NCBI GenBank assembly: GCA_018242525.1
Contig: JAFEBS010000023.1
Span: 1 to 64,000 of the forward strand
Source: Planctomycetota bacterium
Lineage (GTDB): Bacteria > Planctomycetota > Planctomycetia > Planctomycetales > Planctomycetaceae
DNA: 64,000 bases
Reading direction: 5' to 3'
Shown here one piece after another: positions 60,798 through 64,000 of this stretch. The position numbers and the translations under genes were made by a program. Every line of letters starts with the position of its first letter. The first letter of the stretch is position 1. The notes beneath the pieces are model-generated. The model searched no databases. It had not been told where the DNA came from and was given only the letters and a program-made list of their open reading frames with translations.

Positions 60798-61761
60798 ATC
60801 GACCGCCGATCGCGAAATTCAATTGACCCGCGTGTTCGATGCGCCCCGGGAACTGGTCTGGAAGGCGTGGACCGAATTGGAACATCTGTCTCAATGGTGG
60901 GGGCCGCAGGGGTTCACGACGACGACTCATTCCCGTGAGTTCCAGCCAGGCGGGGCGTGGCGGTACGTGATGCATGGTCCCGACGGACACAACTACGAAA
61001 ACGTCATGACTTTTCAGGAAATCGTGGCTCCCGAGCGGCTGGTCTACAAGCAGGGTGGCGACGCCGACGGCGAGCCGGTCAATTTCCACGTCACGGTGAC
61101 ATTCGAGAAGTTGAGCGACTCACAAACCCGGCTGACGATGAAGTCTGTGTTCCCCTCGAAGGCCGCACGCGATTTCGTCGTTACCAAATACAACGCGATC
61201 GAAGGAGGCAAGCAGCATCTGGGGCGTCTCGGCGAACATCTACAGTCCATGGCGGGCTCGGTTGCCGCCAATCCGCTGTTTGTGATTACGCGGTTGTTCA
61301 GTGTCCCGGTGGAGCAGATGTGGAGTGCCTGGACCGACCGTGACCAGCTGATGCAATGGTTTGGGCCGCAGGGAGTGACAATCCCCCATTGCATGCTGGA
61401 TCTGCAACGGGGGAGAATGTTTCACTATTGCATGCGTGGGCCCGATGGCAACGAGACTTGGGGCAAGTGGACGTTCCGCGAGATCGCGGCGCCGGACCGA
61501 TTGGAGTTCGTGGTCTCCTTCGCGGATCCCCAAGGCCAGGCCATTCGAGCCTTCTTCTCACCCACCTGGCCGCTGGAAATGATGTCGGTCGTGACATTCT
61601 CGCGTCACGCGGGGATTGGCCATGGAACAGTGGTTCGGGTTCAGTGGTCGGCTCTGAACGCCACCGCGGAGGAGCAACGAGAGTTCGACGCGGGGCACGA
61701 CTCCATGCAGCAGGGATGGTCTGGAACGTTGGATCGACTGGCTGAGTTTCTGGCGTCCTGA
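60784..61761 (+). CDS. Tandem SRPBCC (AHSA1-like) domain protein
   Basis: A 325-residue cytoplasmic protein with two AHSA1/START-like domains. The first (about 8-155) starts REIQLTRVFDAPRELVWKAWTELEHLSQWWGPQGFTTT. The second (about 165-320) starts FVITRLFSVPVEQMWSAWTDRDQLMQWFGPQGVTIP. Each folds into a helix-grip pocket that binds hydrophobic ligands. Gene overlap with arsR (14 bp) and the shared operator mean the regulator controls it. Similar arsR-SRPBCC pairs are common, but the ligand is seldom known. Confidence 0.9.
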   Translation: MTPNESTADREIQLTRVFDAPRELVWKAWTELEHLSQWWGPQGFTTTTHSREFQPGGAWRYVMHGPDGHNYENVMTFQEIVAPERLVYKQGGDADGEPVNFHVTVTFEKLSDSQTRLTMKSVFPSKAARDFVVTKYNAIEGGKQHLGRLGEHLQSMAGSVAANPLFVITRLFSVPVEQMWSAWTDRDQLMQWFGPQGVTIPHCMLDLQRGRMFHYCMRGPDGNETWGKWTFREIAAPDRLEFVVSFADPQGQAIRAFFSPTWPLEMMSVVTFSRHAGIGHGTVVRVQWSALNATAEEQREFDAGHDSMQQGWSGTLDRLAEFLAS

Positions 61762-61841
61762 TGTCGGGCATCCCCGATGAGTCGCCCGAAAAATTCGCCA
61801 CGGGTTTTCATGGCGCGGCCAGCGAAATCAGGAATTCATTC

Positions 61842-61924
61842 AACGCAATGACGCAATGACGCGGAGGCGCAGGAGTTTTCCGTCCATCCTCATTGCGCCC
61901 TGGCGTCTCCGCGTCTTGGCGTTG
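61842..61924. repeat. Imperfect hairpin repeat with tandem ACGCAATG units
   Basis: ACGCAATG repeats in tandem (61843-61858), then GCGGAGGCGC. The complement returns at 61891-61924 (GCGTCTCCGCGTCTTGGCGTTG), giving a long imperfect hairpin. Strings of this kind are dispersed in planctomycete and other genomes (from memory). Confidence 0.55.
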
Positions 61925-62092
61925 ATATCGTGCCATAGTCCGTTTACCACAAAATGTCAGTTCCGTTTTGCGGTCTCTTTCGGAAACGGCAGGACTTCCT
62001 GCAAAAAAGTTTGGGACACGGAAAACGCGGACGACAGGGAGACTGACCGGAGAGGCAAGGTCCTCCTGCGATCCGCGCGTGGCACCGTGGTT

Positions 62093-62112
62093 CCTCGCTG
62101 GCGCGTCGGGCT
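62093..62112. repeat. 20-bp dispersed exact repeat (copy 2)
   Basis: An exact copy of 4491-4510 in the same orientation. Here the following palindrome seen in copy 1 is absent. Confidence 0.6.
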
Positions 62113-62439
62113 GGTGTTTGAGCTCACCCGGACATGGATCATTGGGTCCGTGATTCCCGAAGCGGTCAACAATTGATCGATTGAGTGAAAACCGCCATCA
62201 GCGCCGAGTATCAACTCCTGCTTGAACCCCATGGATTACAGAGACTTAACCCGCCTTTCATTGTCGGGAAATGGCCGAGCCAATTTCGGGAATTAATGTT
62301 GCCATGGTGACGTGGTTCTTTGCCAGGTTGGATGACAATTTGGTGATTTCGCCATCGGGACGGACCAATGGCACGGCCTGTGCGAACTGACTCATCGACT
62401 CGAACGGTCCTGATTGTTTTCTGAGTTGGAGTAAGATGC

Positions 62440-62799
62440 ATGTCATTTGAAATCACCGAAACGTTGGAAGGCAAAATCATCGAAGTCCAGGTCACCGGCA
62501 AATTGTCGAAGGAGGCTTATCAGGAATTCGTTCCCCTCACCGAGGCGGCCATTCAACAGCATGGCAAGGTGCGAATCCTGTTTATCATGCATGACTTTCA
62601 TGGATGGGATGCGGGTGCGTTGTGGGAAGACATCAAGTTTGACCTGAAGCATTTCGCTCATATCGAACGATTGGCGATTGTGGGGGAAACGAAGTGGGAG
62701 CACGGCATGGCGATCTTCTGCCGCCCATTCACCACCGCCAGGATGAAATACTTCGACCATAAGAACCTGGAAGAAGCACGCGAATGGATCAAGTCCTGA
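62440..62799 (+). CDS. SpoIIAA-like (STAS-fold) protein
   Basis: A 119-residue cytoplasmic protein matching the SpoIIAA-like/DUF3478 family: EGKIIEVQVTGKLSKEAYQEFVPLTEAAI, VRILFIMHDFHGWDAGALWEDIKFDLKHFAHIERLAIVGETKWEHGMAIFCRPF and the C-terminal YFDHKNLEEAREWI. The family fold is STAS-like; no phosphorylatable serine of true anti-sigma antagonists is obvious. The function is unknown. No anti-sigma kinase gene is adjacent. Confidence 0.85.
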   Translation: MSFEITETLEGKIIEVQVTGKLSKEAYQEFVPLTEAAIQQHGKVRILFIMHDFHGWDAGALWEDIKFDLKHFAHIERLAIVGETKWEHGMAIFCRPFTTARMKYFDHKNLEEAREWIKS

Positions 62800-62820
62800 A
62801 CGGGTCTGGCGATCGTTCAA

Positions 62821-62860
62821 TCCGATGACACGCATGAGCAATCGTGACGCGGTCATCGGA
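62821..62860. terminator. Stem-loop after the SpoIIAA-like gene
   Basis: TCCGATGAC (62821-62829) and GTCATCGGA (62852-62860) are exact inverted copies with a 22-nt loop, starting 22 bp after the stop. No T-run follows. Confidence 0.4.
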
Positions 62861-62933
62861 ACCGGGGTCGCTCCGCTGAATCGGAATCCAAGGTCGCGTT
62901 CCAATCCCGTTCCATCTTTCGTAAAGGGCAATC

Positions 62934-63599
62934 ATGACTGAAAACTCCAATGAACTCACCAAGCGCATTGAGGCATTGCTGGCCGTGGCGAATCAGCGAC
63001 TGGCCGATCAAGCCCGCCAGTCGACGGAAGAATCGCAGCAGATGCAGAAGCGATTCCTGGTCTTCAATGAAGTGGCTGTGAGTTTCTTGAACGATGAAAT
63101 CGGCACGCGAGTGAAGCAACTCACCAGCTACTTTCCCAACGCCACTATCGAGTTCGCCGAGGTCACGGGGACTCACGGTGTCATCTGCCGATTCAAGCAC
63201 ACTTCTCGATTTCCAGCGTCGGTCGAGTTGAGATTTGCCTGTGCCCACGACGATCGCGTGGAACAATTCATTTGCAGCTACGATCTTGAGATCCTGCCGG
63301 TCTTCATCAAATTCGAAAAGCACGATCAAGTGGCATCGCCGCTGGAACCTCTCGACCGGTCCACCCTGTGCCAATGGCTGGACGACAAGATCGTGCAGTT
63401 CCTGGAGACGTATTTGAAGCTGGAGTTCGCCGATCAGTACCAGCGTGAGAATCATGTCACGGATCCCGTGGCCAAGGCGCGACTCAATCGGGCCATCGCC
63501 GCAGCTGAAACGAAATACAAAGGGCAGACATTCTATTTCCTGTCCGATGAGAACCGACGGATGTTCGAGGCCGCTCCGGAAAAGTACATCCTTCCGTAG
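62934..63599 (+). CDS. Hypothetical protein with degenerate YHS-like C-terminus
   Basis: A 221-residue cytoplasmic protein. The N-terminus is a charged helix (ELTKRIEALLAVANQRLADQARQSTEESQQMQKRF), the middle a mixed alpha/beta region (residues ~60-170), and the tail reads TKYKGQTFYFLSDENRRMFEAAPEKYILP. That tail looks like a YHS domain (usual YKGKTYYFCSxxCxxxFxxxPxKY), but its cysteines are replaced. I do not recognise the body. AAGGG lies 6 nt before the ATG. The next gene, an SbtA-like transporter, begins 150 bp downstream. Confidence 0.65.
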   Translation: MTENSNELTKRIEALLAVANQRLADQARQSTEESQQMQKRFLVFNEVAVSFLNDEIGTRVKQLTSYFPNATIEFAEVTGTHGVICRFKHTSRFPASVELRFACAHDDRVEQFICSYDLEILPVFIKFEKHDQVASPLEPLDRSTLCQWLDDKIVQFLETYLKLEFADQYQRENHVTDPVAKARLNRAIAAAETKYKGQTFYFLSDENRRMFEAAPEKYILP

Positions 63600-63638
63600 T
63601 CGCTCATGGCACTCAAATCGAATTCGTAAATATTCAGC

Positions 63639-63727
63639 AGCCCGTGGAACAAGGGGTCTGACCCTTTGGAGGGCAATAGAGTCATCTTGAAAGTCGCATG
63701 CCCGAAGAGCGTCGGGCCCCTTTTACC
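63639..63727. repeat. Palindromic intergenic repeat (copy 2, partly degenerate)
   Basis: This is the element at 4513-4612 in the opposite orientation. The AAGGGGTCTGACCCTTTGGAGGGCAAT stretch is shared, while the second arm (CGGGCCCCTTTT) has diverged. It lies just upstream of the second sbtA. Confidence 0.6.
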
Positions 63728-63749
63728 ACTTGGCTACCAGGAGGGTATC

Positions 63750-64000
63750 TTGCTTCTCGAATTGTTTGAAAACTTCAGGCACAATTTATTCAAACCGCTG
63801 TTGATGTTCTTTTACCTGGGCTTTGCGGCCACGTTATTCCGCGTGCCGCTAAAGTATCCCCCACAACTCTACCAGGGTTTGACGATTTATCTGCTCGTTG
63901 CAATCGGGTGGCATGGAGGTGAAGAGCTGGCCGCCCTGCCCTCGACGACGCTCGTCCAGGCCCTGGGGTTCATGGTGATCGGGTTCTTTTCCAACATGTT
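63750..64000 (+). CDS. Second SbtA-family bicarbonate transporter, cut by the window end
   Basis: A TTG at 63750, five bases after a perfect AGGAGG (63739-63744), opens a frame that reaches the window edge. The first ~83 residues (ELFENFRHNLFKPLLMFFYLGFAATLF, YQGLTIYLLVAIGWHGGEELAAL, ALGFMVIGFFSNM) closely match the SbtA at 11607-12827 (HEFLDNFLHNLFKPLLLFFYAGF, YQGLTIYLLLAIGWHGGEELAGL). The rest of the gene is outside the window. It is a paralogue, perhaps with a different affinity or regulation. Confidence 0.88.
   Translation, partial: MLLELFENFRHNLFKPLLMFFYLGFAATLFRVPLKYPPQLYQGLTIYLLVAIGWHGGEELAALPSTTLVQALGFMVIGFFSNM

Larger units (their letters stand above)
61762..62439. other. 678-bp intergenic region with repeats, no supported gene
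   Basis: This gap holds the hairpin repeat at 61842-61924 and a 20-bp copy (62093-62112) of the repeat at 4491-4510. Small open frames on both strands show no family resemblance, so I call no gene. Confidence 0.5.

Noticed and set aside
61856..62501. Small open frames in the repeat-rich gap before the SpoIIAA-like gene
   Set aside because: They run through hairpin repeats and have no protein-like composition.
63606..63622. TGGCAC followed by a possible -12 box, considered as a sigma-54 promoter for the second sbtA
   Set aside because: After GG-N10 the dinucleotide is GA in place of the nearly invariant GC, and it is 130 bp from the start codon.

Overview
The window looks like a chromosomal segment of a GC-rich planctomycete (Planctomycetota, probably a Planctomycetaceae relative). 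The pointers are a formylglycine sulfatase beside its maturase, a DUF1549-type CxxCH protein, a zinc metalloprotease with a planctomycete-style layout, a Tat-exported Gfo/Idh/MocA oxidoreductase, a BlaR1-type protein with leucine-rich repeats, and many palindromic intergenic repeats. This is inferred from protein families, since no rRNA gene is present. I see no tRNA, rRNA, CRISPR array or transposase gene.

Layout. (1) 1-7000: an iron-sulfur assembly locus: SufR-like regulator, nuoB, sufC, sufB, sufD, a Rieske ferredoxin and a Cys-rich DUF59 (SufT-like) protein. A perfect 11-bp inverted repeat overlaps the putative promoter of the regulator. (2) 7000-11600: a SUKH-family protein, then an HlyD adaptor and an ABC exporter with ATPase and permease fused in one chain. 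(3) 11600-18560: a bicarbonate transporter (SbtA) divergent from a histidine kinase, an NtrC-type sigma-54 activator and a ClC anion transporter. Both sides of the intergenic region carry a sigma-54-type -24/-12 element. A second sbtA begins at the right edge of the window. (4) 18600-28800: outer-membrane barrels (two OprO/P-like, one OprB-like, one unidentified) with an oxidoreductase and a HEAT-repeat protein. (5) 28870-33500: arylsulfatase, its formylglycine-generating enzyme, a decayed fragment of a second such enzyme, and a DUF3500 protein. (6) 33800-45100: isomerase-like TIM barrel, EIIA/DNA-binding fusion, alpha/beta-hydrolase lacking its nucleophile, PIG-L deacetylase, PP2C phosphatase, large metalloprotease, membrane protein, and a DUF47-Pit phosphate uptake pair. 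(7) 45100-55440: DUF1549 protein, PfkB kinase, TetR with twin operators plus an ABC1/UbiB kinase, a CxxCH toroid protein, and a BlaI-BlaR1(LRR) pair. (8) 55900-64000: 6-phosphogluconate dehydrogenase, a palindromic miniature element inserted in a terminator hairpin, MBL hydrolase plus methyltransferase, ArsR-SRPBCC pair, small proteins, and the partial second sbtA.

Several regulators sit next to visible operator-like palindromes (SufR, TetR, BlaI, ArsR), so the local circuits can be read from sequence. The strongest system-level hypothesis is a sigma-54 two-component circuit controlling bicarbonate and anion transport. All functions are assigned from sequence motifs by eye; no database search or computation was run.
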